DNA of 64,000 nt from an uncultured Prevotellaceae bacterium. Its GTDB lineage: Bacteria; Bacteroidota; Bacteroidia; Bacteroidales; Bacteroidaceae. The notes under the pieces are model-generated. The model did no database searches and was not told the origin of the DNA. It saw only the letters and a list, made by a program, of their open reading frames with translations. Made by a program: the position numbers and the translations under genes. Of this stretch, positions 1-8,693 are shown in pieces. Within the stretch, counting starts at the first letter, position 1; each line of letters begins with the position of its first letter. The stretch covers positions 62,001 through 126,000 of the forward strand of contig OMZE01000017.1 of NCBI GenBank assembly GCA_900315455.1, in the 5' to 3' direction.

Positions 1-55
1 ATACCTGATTTTCTTCAACGATATCACGGGATACTATCGTTTTATCAAACAATAA
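1..55 (+). CDS. 3' end of a SusE-like outer-membrane protein gene (partial)
   Basis: Only the last 17 codons and a TAA stop (53-55) lie in the window. The readable end is aromatic and beta-strand-like and finishes TGYYRFIKQ. SusE/SusF-type glycan-binding lipoproteins often end this way, and the next gene is such a protein 39 bp downstream on the same strand. I infer this is the preceding SusE-like member of the same operon. The fragment is too short for a firm family call. Confidence 0.5.
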   Translation, partial: YLIFFNDITGYYRFIKQ

Positions 56-94
56 AGCCGTGTGCAACATCGAATATTATAAAAGAACAACATT

Positions 95-1900
95 ATGACT
101 AAGAAAATATTTTTAGGAATGGCTCTTGTAGGCTTGTTGGCAGCATGTACCGACGACTACAAAGACTGGCTCACCCCATCGGTGGTCAACCAGCCCGAAA
201 CAGTATCCTTCGGCGACGGCAGCGTCAGCACGGTGGGAGTCATCGACTTCAATACCGTGACCGACGAGATGGTGAAAGTGTGCAGCATCACTGCTCCCAC
301 CGCCTCCGACGCTTCGTTCACACCGTCATATACCATCACCCTCGGCGGTGAGAAGACCTTTGAGATTGGTGCCGACGGCTTGATGAAGGCTTCCGACCTC
401 CAAGACTATGTGGTTTCTCAGTTCGGACGCCGTCCGGTGGAACGCGCCATCGAAGCCACAGTGAGCATGTGGCTCGGCAACGGCACGACAACAGTGAAGA
501 CCGCCACCTCCGACATCTTCCATATCGTTGCCATCCCGAAGGCTCCGCAGATTTCGCAAAACTACTACATCGTGGGCGGCCCCAACGACTGGGGTGAATC
601 GGCCAAGAACAAGACACTAAAGTTCTCGCACAGCGGAAAGGATGTCTACGAAGATCCTGTCTTCACCGTCATCTTCAACGCTTCTGAGGGCGACACCTGG
701 TTTGCTATCGGTGATGACGAGGCCTGCGAGGCCATCGCCAACGACAACGACTGGTCGAAACTCTTCGGTACGACGAAGGGCAACGGCAACACCGACCCGA
801 CCGGTAACCTCGACCGCCGCTACAACCTGAGCGACGACGGCTCATTCTGCGTGCCCGCTGGTGGCAAACTCATCAAGGTGACCATCAACATGATGGACTA
901 CAGTTACCAGATTGAGTCGCTCAACATCTCCGAGAACTACTACCTCATCGGTGGTCCGGGCGAGTGGAACAACTCCAAGGCCCAGAAGTTCTCGCACAGC
1001 GACAAGAGCGTGTTCGACGATCCTGTGTTCACCTACACATTCGAAAGCACTGGCGGTGAGATGTGGTTCGCCTTCGGCGACGACGAAGCCATTGACGCTG
1101 TAGGCGAGGGTACATGGAACAAACTCTTCGGCACGAAGGGCGACAGCAAAGACCTGAGCGGTTCGTTCGACCGCCGCTACAACCTCGACGGCGACCACTC
1201 GTTCTGCGTCGACGGCAGCGCGAAGTTCTACCGCTTCACCGTCAACATGATGACGATGACTTACGAGATTACTCCGCTCAACTTCGGTGAGTTCATCTAC
1301 GTGCCTGGCAATGCCCAGAAATACAACACCGCCGCACCCGGCATGCCAGACTGGGGATGGTCACCCGAACTGGCTCCCGCCCTGCGCTCTGCCAATTTCG
1401 ACGGTGTGTATGTGGGCTATGCCTACATGGACGGTGACTTCAAGTTCACCAAGGAGCGCAACTGGGATGCCGAATACAACTACAACGACTTCAGTTCGTA
1501 CAGTTCAGTATTCCAACTTGGCGACGGCAGCAACATCAATTGCAATGAGCCGGGTTACTACAGACTCGTAGCCGACGTGGCCAACGGTTCGCTGACCGCC
1601 ACCAAGGTCACCTGGGGCCTTGTAGGTCCTGCCACACCCGCCGGATGGGATGCCGGTTCCTATGTGGTGATGAACTACAACATGGCCGAGGACTGCTGGG
1701 AGATTACCACAGACCTCAAGGCCGACGAGTTCAAGTTCACTACCAATGGTACTTGGGACATCAACCTTGGAGGCGACGCCGCCAATCTGGAGGAGGGTGC
1801 CGGCAACCTGCGCATCAGCGAGGCCGGTACATACAACATCAAGTTGTATCCCAGCCGCGCCCAGAGCGACAAGATGTATGCCACTATTGTGAAAAAGTAA
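95..1900 (+). CDS. SusE/SusF-type surface glycan-binding lipoprotein
   Basis: A 601-aa outer-membrane lipoprotein probably binding starch or malto-oligosaccharides at the cell surface. It starts with a type II signal peptide with lipobox LAAC (Cys18), then acidic and aromatic residues typical of surface-exposed Bacteroidota lipoproteins. The middle holds two tandem copies of one domain: repeat A from about residue 154 (YYIVGGPNDWG) and repeat B from about 279 (YYLIGGPGEWN), each with a DRRYNL motif near its end. The C-terminal part carries GPATPAGWD, characteristic of SusE/F domains. It follows a probable SusE-like gene and precedes an OmpA-family gene by 21 bp, with an alpha-amylase next, so a starch-utilisation operon tail is likely. 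The ligand is inferred from context, not from visible binding residues. Confidence 0.85.
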   Translation: MTKKIFLGMALVGLLAACTDDYKDWLTPSVVNQPETVSFGDGSVSTVGVIDFNTVTDEMVKVCSITAPTASDASFTPSYTITLGGEKTFEIGADGLMKASDLQDYVVSQFGRRPVERAIEATVSMWLGNGTTTVKTATSDIFHIVAIPKAPQISQNYYIVGGPNDWGESAKNKTLKFSHSGKDVYEDPVFTVIFNASEGDTWFAIGDDEACEAIANDNDWSKLFGTTKGNGNTDPTGNLDRRYNLSDDGSFCVPAGGKLIKVTINMMDYSYQIESLNISENYYLIGGPGEWNNSKAQKFSHSDKSVFDDPVFTYTFESTGGEMWFAFGDDEAIDAVGEGTWNKLFGTKGDSKDLSGSFDRRYNLDGDHSFCVDGSAKFYRFTVNMMTMTYEITPLNFGEFIYVPGNAQKYNTAAPGMPDWGWSPELAPALRSANFDGVYVGYAYMDGDFKFTKERNWDAEYNYNDFSSYSSVFQLGDGSNINCNEPGYYRLVADVANGSLTATKVTWGLVGPATPAGWDAGSYVVMNYNMAEDCWEITTDLKADEFKFTTNGTWDINLGGDAANLEEGAGNLRISEAGTYNIKLYPSRAQSDKMYATIVKK

Positions 1901-1921
1901 TAACATAAACATTTGGCGAAT

Positions 1922-3046
1922 ATGAAAAAGTTTTTGAACATAGCAGCAGCCGTGGCACTCCTCTTCGGAGTGTCCACCGCTGCCCAAGCACAAGATACCG
2001 ACGAGTACTATCCCCACAACTTCATCTCGATTCAGGGTGGTGCACAGGCTACGCTCACCCATTACGACTTCATGGACCTCGTCACACCGCAGTTCGCCGT
2101 TTCCTTCGGCCGCTACTTCAACCCGAAGGTGGGAGTACGACTCCACGTGCAGGGCTATGAGGCCAAGGGCGGATTCCTGCAGGAGCGCTTCCCCGGACTT
2201 CCCAACGGCGATGCCGACTACAAGTTCAAGGCCATCACCGGCGACCTCGACCTGTTGATGAACATGTCGAACATCCTCTTCCCCAACCGTTCCTCGCAGC
2301 GTTTCAACTGGATTCTGCTCACCGGTTTCGGTGTGAACTACGGATGGGACTTCGATGAGTACAAAGGCATCGTCAGCAGCATGACCAAGGGCAACAACTT
2401 CTATGTGGGTCCCGACCAGTGCGGCACGAAGCACAGCAGTTACAACGGCCGTTTCGGCACGCAGTTGGAGTATTGCTTCTCGCCCCACTTCGGCGTGAGC
2501 CTCGAACTCGATGCCAACTTCAAGAACGACTGCTTCAACCTGAAGTCGAACTTCGACCCCGACTGGCAGATTGTGGGCCTCGTGGGCCTCACCTTCAAGT
2601 TCGGTCAGAAGAAGAAGGCACCCGCTCCCGTGGTATTGCCTCCCGAACCACCAGTGGTGCAGCCTGCTCCCGTGGTTGAGCCGAAACCAGAGCCAAAACC
2701 GGAACCCAAGCCCGCACCTGTGGTACAGGAAGAGCCGCTCCATGAGACCTTCTTCTACATCATCCGCGAGTCAGACCCATCACCCGATGTCATTATCAAC
2801 AGAATCGTAGAGTGGTGCAACAAGTATCCCAACAAGAGCATCAGCATCAAGGGCTACGCCGACCGTGGCACCGGCAACCCAAGAATCAACGTGGGCTATG
2901 CCAAGGCCCGTGCTGAGAAGGTGGCCAAGGCTCTTGAAGAAAGAGGTATCTCCAGAAGCCGCATGGACGTGAGTTCTTATGGCGACACCGTACAGCCATT
3001 CCCCGAGAACGACCGCAACCGCTGTGTTATCGTCGTAGGTGAATAA
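1922..3046 (+). CDS. OmpA-family outer-membrane protein
   Basis: A 374-aa protein with a Sec signal peptide (MKKFLNIAAAVALLFGV...AQA), an N-terminal domain of about 190 residues resembling an 8-stranded beta-barrel, a Pro-Glu-Lys-rich linker (repeated PEPKPEP near residues 225-255) and a C-terminal OmpA/MotB peptidoglycan-binding domain (GYADRGTGNPRIN...A..RA..V). It should tether the outer membrane to peptidoglycan. I use ATG 1922: an in-frame TTG at 1913 would add three residues ahead of a good signal peptide. It follows the SusE/F gene by 21 bp and ends at a strong terminator, so the two are probably co-transcribed. Confidence 0.88.
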   Translation: MKKFLNIAAAVALLFGVSTAAQAQDTDEYYPHNFISIQGGAQATLTHYDFMDLVTPQFAVSFGRYFNPKVGVRLHVQGYEAKGGFLQERFPGLPNGDADYKFKAITGDLDLLMNMSNILFPNRSSQRFNWILLTGFGVNYGWDFDEYKGIVSSMTKGNNFYVGPDQCGTKHSSYNGRFGTQLEYCFSPHFGVSLELDANFKNDCFNLKSNFDPDWQIVGLVGLTFKFGQKKKAPAPVVLPPEPPVVQPAPVVEPKPEPKPEPKPAPVVQEEPLHETFFYIIRESDPSPDVIINRIVEWCNKYPNKSISIKGYADRGTGNPRINVGYAKARAEKVAKALEERGISRSRMDVSSYGDTVQPFPENDRNRCVIVVGE

Positions 3047-3069
3047 TCAAAAAAATATTCCTTTCCACA

Positions 3070-3097
3070 GGGGGGCGCTCTGGCGCCCCCTTGTTAT
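3070..3097 (+). terminator. Rho-independent terminator after the OmpA-family gene
   Basis: An 8-bp perfect GC-only stem (GGGGGCGC / GCGCCCCC, 3071-3078 with 3083-3090) with a TCTG loop is followed by TTGTTATTT. It lies 25 bp after the stop codon and closes the first operon. Confidence 0.85.
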
Positions 3098-3259
3098 TTA
3101 TACCAACACAGAGACTCAGAGGTAAAGAGGTGCTATTTTCTCTCTTTGTCTTTGTTTCTCTATGTTGAAAACAAGTACACCAAGCGTTCATGCAAACGAT
3201 TGCACCACCAAATGCGACAAAAAGCAGGGTTACGGATGCCAAAAAGCCGATATTCGGCT

Positions 3260-3267
3260 TATTTTTG
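3260..3267 (+). promoter_or_regulatory. Bacteroidota -7 promoter element for the alpha-amylase gene
   Basis: TATTTTTG matches the TAnnTTTG -7 consensus of Bacteroidota sigma-ABfr promoters and sits 25 bp before ATG 3293. A -33 TTTG at the expected distance is not clear. Its position supports ATG 3293 over upstream in-frame starts. Confidence 0.6.
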
Positions 3268-3292
3268 CAATAGAAATCAAACTCTACCCGAT

Positions 3293-5347
3293 ATGAAAAA
3301 AATCTACACCCTCATCCTTCTTTTCCTGATGTTGTGCAACACCACCAACAGCTTTGCACAAGGTTGGCCATCCAACTACAATGGTGTGATGCTCCAGGCT
3401 TTCTACTGGGACTCGTTCACCCCATCACAGTGGCGCACCCTCGAGGCACAGTCGGCCGATATCGCCAACTACTTCACACTCGTATGGGTGCCTCAGAGCG
3501 GACGGGCAGCCAACAACCCCTCCATGGGCTACGACCCCCTCTACTGGTATGACCAGAACAGCAGTTTCGGCAACGAAGACCAACTGAAGTCGATGATACA
3601 GGCCTTCAAGGCCAAGGGCACCGGCGTCATTGCCGACGTGGTCGTCAACCACCGCGGCAACCTCACCAACTGGGTCGACTTCCCCACCGAGGTGAATCCC
3701 TACGACGGTAAGACCTACAGCATGTCGTCGACCGACATCTGCCGCGACGACGACGGCGGAGCCACCTTCAACTGGGCCTCACAGAACGGCTACTCCCTCT
3801 CTGCCAACAACGACACCGGAGAGGGATGGGGCGGCATGCGCGACCTCGACCACATGAGCCAGAACGTGCAAGACAACGTGAACGCCTACCTGAAATACCT
3901 CATCCACTACCTCGGCTATACGGGTTTCCGCTACGACATGGTGAAGGGCTACAGCGGCTCCTATACCGGCCAGTACAACAGCAACTGCGGCGTGGAATAT
4001 TCCGTGGGCGAGTGCTGGGACAGTTCCAACACCATCCGCAACTGGATTGAAGCCACGAAGACCAACGGCCAGATTCAGAGCGCTGCCTTCGACTTCCAGT
4101 TCCGCTACACCGTGCGCAACGCCATCAACCGCAACGACTGGACCTACCTGGGCAAGCAGAACGACGGCAGTTGGCCGCTGATGAGCAACAACTACGATAG
4201 CGGCAACTACCGCCGCTATGCCGTGACCTTCGTAGAGAACCACGACACCGAGCGCCGTGCCAACTCCGCACAAGACCCCATCGTGCGCGACACGCTGGCA
4301 GCCAATGCCTTCCTCCTCGCCATGCCCGGCACACCCTGCGTGTTTATGACCCACTGGATGGCATGCAAGAAAGACATCAAGATGATGATCAACGCCCGCA
4401 ACGCCGCCGGCATCCACAGCATGAGCAACTATGCCAACCAAGCCAACAACACCAACTACTATGCCGTGCGCACCACAGGCGACAACTGTGAACTGCTGGC
4501 AGTGGTGGGCAACGGCGCCGCCACCTACCAGCCCAATGACAACTGGCAGAAAATCATCTCGGGATACCACTATGTCTACTATATGAACAAGAATGCCGAA
4601 CAGGCTTGGGTAGACCTGCCCTCAGGAGAGTATGACGGACAGCAGACCGCTACACTCACCGCCGTGAGTCAGGACAGCGGAGCCAAACTCGTCTACACCA
4701 CCGACGGCAGCACGCCCACCGCATCGAGCACTGCCGTGGCCAGCGGCACCACCATCGACATCACTGCCGGCACCACCACACTGAAGGTGGGACTGCTCAA
4801 GAACGGCAGCGTGAGCAGCATCATCACCCGTGAATACACCGTGAGCACCTTCGAGCCCTACAACATCGACATCTACGTGAACACCGATGCCGTGGGATGG
4901 AGCAGCGTGAACTTCTGGACATGGGGCGGCGACGGCTCCCACACACCTGCCAACAGTGCATGGCCCGGCGACAAGGTGACCACCACCGTGAACGTGGATG
5001 GCAAGAACTGGTATAAGAAGTCCTATACCATCAACAATGCCTCTGATGAGGTGAACTTCGTGTTCAGCACCAACAACGGCAGTCCGCAGACCGTCGACAT
5101 CGTGGGCATCAACCAAACCACCTTCTTCGAGATTTCCGCAGCCACCGAGGGCGGCAAGAACCTCGTCAACCAAGTGGCAACAGGCATCTCTCAGCCTACC
5201 TTTGCCCATGAGCGAAGCGCCGACATCTACAGCATCGACGGCCGTCTGATTCGCCGTGGCACTCCCGGTGCCTCCGTGCGTGAGATGACCTCTGGCCTGC
5301 CTGCCGGACTCTACATCATGGGGAAGAAGAAAATGGTAATAAGATGA
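3293..5347 (+). CDS. Secreted GH13 alpha-amylase with CBM26-like module and type IX sorting tail
   Basis: A 684-aa endo-acting starch hydrolase. The N-terminus is a type I signal peptide (cleavage near SFA/QG, no valid lipobox). The GH13 conserved regions are complete: DVVVNH (115-120), GFRYDMVKG with nucleophile Asp215, VGECWD with acid/base Glu240, and ENHD with Asp318. After the catalytic barrel come a chitobiase-like beta-sandwich (YTTDGSTPT), an aromatic-rich CBM26-type starch-binding module (VNFWTWGGDGSH), and a 45-residue tail (IYSIDGRLIRRG...GLPAGLYIM) like a type IX secretion (Por) sorting domain. SusG is an outer-membrane lipoprotein; this enzyme should instead be exported by the PorU/PorV system encoded at 46-51 kb. 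It follows glycan-binding genes and has its own -7 element and a downstream terminator. Confidence 0.93.
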   Translation: MKKIYTLILLFLMLCNTTNSFAQGWPSNYNGVMLQAFYWDSFTPSQWRTLEAQSADIANYFTLVWVPQSGRAANNPSMGYDPLYWYDQNSSFGNEDQLKSMIQAFKAKGTGVIADVVVNHRGNLTNWVDFPTEVNPYDGKTYSMSSTDICRDDDGGATFNWASQNGYSLSANNDTGEGWGGMRDLDHMSQNVQDNVNAYLKYLIHYLGYTGFRYDMVKGYSGSYTGQYNSNCGVEYSVGECWDSSNTIRNWIEATKTNGQIQSAAFDFQFRYTVRNAINRNDWTYLGKQNDGSWPLMSNNYDSGNYRRYAVTFVENHDTERRANSAQDPIVRDTLAANAFLLAMPGTPCVFMTHWMACKKDIKMMINARNAAGIHSMSNYANQANNTNYYAVRTTGDNCELLAVVGNGAATYQPNDNWQKIISGYHYVYYMNKNAEQAWVDLPSGEYDGQQTATLTAVSQDSGAKLVYTTDGSTPTASSTAVASGTTIDITAGTTTLKVGLLKNGSVSSIITREYTVSTFEPYNIDIYVNTDAVGWSSVNFWTWGGDGSHTPANSAWPGDKVTTTVNVDGKNWYKKSYTINNASDEVNFVFSTNNGSPQTVDIVGINQTTFFEISAATEGGKNLVNQVATGISQPTFAHERSADIYSIDGRLIRRGTPGASVREMTSGLPAGLYIMGKKKMVIR

Positions 5348-5417
5348 AAGATGAAAGATGAAAGAATAAAATTGATATATTGAAATATTGGATATATTCG
5401 ATTGTAAAATCTTGTAT

Positions 5418-5448
5418 AACCTCTCCCTACTTGGGGGGAGGTTTTTTT
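5418..5448 (+). terminator. Rho-independent terminator after the alpha-amylase gene
   Basis: ACCTCTCCC pairs with GGGGGGAGGT across a TACTT loop (one G-T pair) and is followed by seven T. It lies about 70 bp after the amylase stop. Confidence 0.85.
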
Positions 5449-5499
5449 GTATATGGTGAGTTGTTTCTTCATGTCATTAAGCAAGAAACAATTGCAAAA

Positions 5500-5531
5500 T
5501 TTGCTGCTGTCAAGGAAAAACCGTATATTCG
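5500..5531 (+). promoter_or_regulatory. Bacteroidota promoter for the histidine phosphatase gene
   Basis: TTTG at 5500-5503 and TATATTCG at 5524-5531 are separated by 20 bp. This matches the -33 TTTG / -7 TAnnTTTG arrangement with one mismatch in the -7 box. The start codon follows 15 bp later, giving a very short leader. Confidence 0.6.
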
Positions 5532-5546
5532 CAGTCTGAAAAATCC

Positions 5547-6818
5547 ATGATTATGAAAAAATTACTTTCTATTCTTATTCTGACGCTTACCGTGCTGACA
5601 GCATGGGCGCAGGGGGTGCCTGCCCTCGAGCAACTCAAAGCCGACCCCAGGAAAGCCTATGGCAACGATTATCCCTATCACTTCACCACGCAGAAACTGA
5701 CAAAGGCGCCGAGTGGCTACAAACCGTTCTATATCAGCCATTACTCACGCCACGGCTCACGCTACTACTGGACCGACAAACTCTATCTCGACCTCGACAC
5801 CCTGCTCACCGATGCCCACGAAAGACATATCCTCACCGATGAGGGAGAAGCCTTCTACCAACGGTTCATGGCATGCAAGGACGAGTTGATGACGGGTGTG
5901 AGCGAACTCACCCAACTCGGATGGGAGCAGCACCAGGGCATTGCCCGCGTGATGTACAACAGTTTCCCCGAGGTCTTCAAGAAAGGGGGCAATGTGCTCG
6001 CCATCTCCTCGCTGTCGGGGCGCTGCGTGCTGAGCATGTCGGCCTTCTGCCAGGAACTGGTGCAGTGTAACCCGAAACTCGAGATTCGCGAACAGTCGTC
6101 GCGGTTCACCCTCGACGGCGTGGTGCCCACCGACGACCAGAACCCCAAGAAGCGCAAATTCCCAAGGGTAAGGCCACGCTATGAGAAAAACCGCGACCAG
6201 TTTCAAGACGACAATTCCCTCCGCCAGAAAGTCATCTCACGTGTCTTCACCAGCACCGAGGGTCTGAAGAAGAACCCCAACCGCATGGCAGGCGACCTCA
6301 TCAGCCTCTACACCACCCTACCCAGCATCAACCACGAGGGTATGATGGGCAATATCATCACCGACCAGGAAATCGTAGACAAATGGGAAGGTTCCAACCT
6401 GGGGTCCTACTCCTGGGTCTTCGGTCCACAGTATGAGATGATTCCCATCCTGGAAGACATCATCAAGAAGGCCGATGCCGTAATCAATGGCAGCAGCGAC
6501 CGTGTGGCAGACCTCAGGTTCGGCCACGACACCTGCATCGGTCCGCTCACCGTGCTCATGGGCATCAACGGTGCCGACCGTGACCCCGAAAACCCCTACG
6601 AGGTGAAAGACTGCTACCAGAACTGGCAGACCTGCAAGGCCTCCAACATCCAACTGGTGTTCTACCGTGGCAAGAAGGGTTCCAGCGACATCCTCGTGAA
6701 GTGTCTGCTCAATGGCGTAGAGGCCACGCTCCCCGTGCCCACCACCACCTACCCCTACTACAAGTGGTCGGACTTCAGGCAGTATTATACGCAGAAAATC
6801 AGGAGCATTGAAAATTGA
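5547..6818 (+). CDS. Secreted histidine-type (acid) phosphatase
   Basis: A 423-aa phosphomonoesterase of the histidine acid phosphatase superfamily. The signal peptide ends near AWAQG. The catalytic motif is SRHGSRYYW with nucleophile His69. A C-terminal HD pair (FGHDT near residue 326) supplies the proton donor region. The branch-2 family includes phytases and inositol-polyphosphate phosphatases; the substrate here cannot be read from sequence. A second ATG at 5553 would give MKK and an equally good signal peptide. The last codons and stop (GAA AAT TGA) are part of a heptanucleotide repeat array that continues downstream. Confidence 0.85.
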   Translation: MIMKKLLSILILTLTVLTAWAQGVPALEQLKADPRKAYGNDYPYHFTTQKLTKAPSGYKPFYISHYSRHGSRYYWTDKLYLDLDTLLTDAHERHILTDEGEAFYQRFMACKDELMTGVSELTQLGWEQHQGIARVMYNSFPEVFKKGGNVLAISSLSGRCVLSMSAFCQELVQCNPKLEIREQSSRFTLDGVVPTDDQNPKKRKFPRVRPRYEKNRDQFQDDNSLRQKVISRVFTSTEGLKKNPNRMAGDLISLYTTLPSINHEGMMGNIITDQEIVDKWEGSNLGSYSWVFGPQYEMIPILEDIIKKADAVINGSSDRVADLRFGHDTCIGPLTVLMGINGADRDPENPYEVKDCYQNWQTCKASNIQLVFYRGKKGSSDILVKCLLNGVEATLPVPTTTYPYYKWSDFRQYYTQKIRSIEN

Positions 6819-6900
6819 GCCCGGGCTTCGCCCGATTGAAGATTGAAAATTGGGTCCGGGCTTCGCCCGATTGAAGATTGAAAATTGAAAATTGAAAATT
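6807..6900. repeat. 35-bp direct repeats plus (GAAAATT)n array
   Basis: Two 35-bp copies (6807-6841 and 6842-6876) each carry ATTGAAAATTG followed by a small hairpin (CGGGC TTC GCCCG). They are followed by three GAAAATT units to 6900. The first copy overlaps the end of the phosphatase coding region and contains its TGA stop at 6816-6818. Confidence 0.8.
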
Positions 6901-6903
6901 AGG

Positions 6904-6939
6904 ACAGAGGCACAGAGTTTTTATGCTCTGTGCCTCTGT
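6904..6939. terminator. Perfect 14-bp hairpin between convergent genes
   Basis: ACAGAGGCACAGAG (6904-6917) pairs perfectly with 6926-6939 around an 8-nt loop. It lies between the convergent phosphatase (+) and ABC transporter (-) genes, so it may end transcription from both sides. No long T-run follows on either strand, so the terminator role is inferred from position. Confidence 0.5.
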
Positions 6940-7009
6940 GTTGCTGTAAAAACGCTAGCGAAAGAGATGTCGCTCTAACGCCTGAAAGATAAAAACGTGA
7001 GTACTGGTT

Positions 7010-8686
7010 TCAGATTTTCTCTACTTTCAATGTCTGGTCGCAGTAGTCTACCACGGCGGGGCGATGGGTGATGAAAATCACCGTCTTGTCGTGGCTCTCC
7101 AGGATATTCTGCAGCAGACGGCGCTCCGTGTCGGGATCGAGGGCACTCGTGGCCTCGTCGAAGAGCATGATCGACCTGTCGCGCAGCAAGGCGCGCGCGA
7201 TGGAGATGCGCTGAGCCTGTCCCTCACTCAGTCCGCCACCCGACTCCGAGCAGATGGTGTCGAGTCCCTCGGGCAGTTCCAGCACGAAGTCGGCACAACT
7301 CTTGTGCAGCGCCTCCTTCATCTCCTCCTCGGTGGCATCGAGTTTGCCCAGGCGCAGGTTGTCGCGGATGGTGCCGCTGAGCAGCGTATTGCCCTGCGGC
7401 ACATACACGAAATTGCAACGCATACGCGGCGACAGCGTCTTCCGCATGTGCTTGTTGTAGATTTCCACCTTTCCGCTCTGCGGACGCATCAGTGCCAGAA
7501 TCATCCTCACAAGGGTGGTCTTTCCGGCTCCCGTCTCACCGAGGATGGCGGTACAACTGCCCGGCTTAAAGTCGAACGTCAGGTTGTCGATGACATTTCC
7601 CGGACTCTCCTCGTAGGCGAAGTTCACGTTGGTCAGTTGGATGCCACACGGTGCCTTCACGTAGATGGGCGCCCCCTGCTCCTCGAGCGGGTTCTCCTCC
7701 AGTTCCATCAGACGCTCGGCAGCGGTGAACACTGTAACGAACTGCGGCACCAGATGGGTGAGATTCTTCGCGGGCACCTGCACACGGTTCACCAGTTGCA
7801 GGAAAGCCGTCATGCCACCGAAGGTAATGGTGTGGTGCGACAGTCGGAGTGCACTCCAGAGGAAGGCGATGAGATAGCCCAGTGAGAAGCCGAAATTGAG
7901 GATGAAGTTGGCAGTGACAGAGAACCACGTGCGCTTCACCACCTTCTGGCGCAGCACGCTCTGCGTCTCCTCCAGTTTGTCGACCATGGCATTGTCGCTC
8001 TCCATAATCTTGATGAGCATGCGGTTCTGCACCGTCTCGGTGAGCACACTCTGCACCTTACTGTCCGAATCCCTCACCTCTCTGGTGAGCGACCGCATCT
8101 TCTTCATATACACCCTGCTGAGGAGCACCACGATGGGCAGCATGCCCACGATGATGAGCGAGAGATACTTGTCGAGCACAAAGAGATAGCCGAAAGCACC
8201 AAGAAACATGGCGACGGTAGACACCGAACTGGGCAACACCTCGGTGAGGAAGTTGATGACGTGGTTGACGTCCGTCTCTAGACGGTTGATGACATCACCG
8301 CTATGCCGTTTCTCCTTGCTGTGCCACTCCGACTTGAGAATCCTGTCGAGCATCCGCTGCTGCATGCGGTTCCTCGCCTTGATGCCCAGGATGTTTTTCA
8401 CCCACACCGAAGAGATGTTGATGGCGAAATTACAGAGCACGAGGATAGCCATGATGCCTACAGCCCAGTACAGGTTGCCGGGCTTGGAATGGGCAGCGAT
8501 ATCTATGGCATTCTGCAGCGACCACACCGAGGTGATGCTCACCGCCACGGCCATAAGCCCCAACGAGGCGTTGAGCACAGCCTGGAAACGGTTGCCCTTC
8601 CATGCCGCCCAGAGCCATATCAGGATCTCCTTCGCAGTGAAGATGCTGTCTTCTGTGGTGAAGTATTCCTTGAATTTCTTAAACAT
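7010..8686 (-). CDS. ABC exporter half-transporter (fused permease-ATPase)
   Basis: A 558-aa inner-membrane exporter with six predicted transmembrane helices in residues 35-300 and a C-terminal nucleotide-binding domain: Walker A GETGAGKT (383-390), Q-loop Gln431, signature LSEGQ (486-490), Walker B IMLFDE (506-511) and switch His541. It should act as a homodimer. Substrate cannot be assigned; lipid or multidrug export is usual for this MsbA-like architecture. The start lies 7 bp after the nadK stop on the same strand, so the two are co-transcribed. Confidence 0.9.
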   Translation of the reverse strand: MFKKFKEYFTTEDSIFTAKEILIWLWAAWKGNRFQAVLNASLGLMAVAVSITSVWSLQNAIDIAAHSKPGNLYWAVGIMAILVLCNFAINISSVWVKNILGIKARNRMQQRMLDRILKSEWHSKEKRHSGDVINRLETDVNHVINFLTEVLPSSVSTVAMFLGAFGYLFVLDKYLSLIIVGMLPIVVLLSRVYMKKMRSLTREVRDSDSKVQSVLTETVQNRMLIKIMESDNAMVDKLEETQSVLRQKVVKRTWFSVTANFILNFGFSLGYLIAFLWSALRLSHHTITFGGMTAFLQLVNRVQVPAKNLTHLVPQFVTVFTAAERLMELEENPLEEQGAPIYVKAPCGIQLTNVNFAYEESPGNVIDNLTFDFKPGSCTAILGETGAGKTTLVRMILALMRPQSGKVEIYNKHMRKTLSPRMRCNFVYVPQGNTLLSGTIRDNLRLGKLDATEEEMKEALHKSCADFVLELPEGLDTICSESGGGLSEGQAQRISIARALLRDRSIMLFDEATSALDPDTERRLLQNILESHDKTVIFITHRPAVVDYCDQTLKVEKI

Positions 8687-8693
8687 GTCTTTG

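Noticed and set aside
1913-1921. TTG start three codons upstream of the OmpA-family ATG
   Set aside because: ATG 1922 gives a canonical signal peptide directly; the TTG adds nothing.
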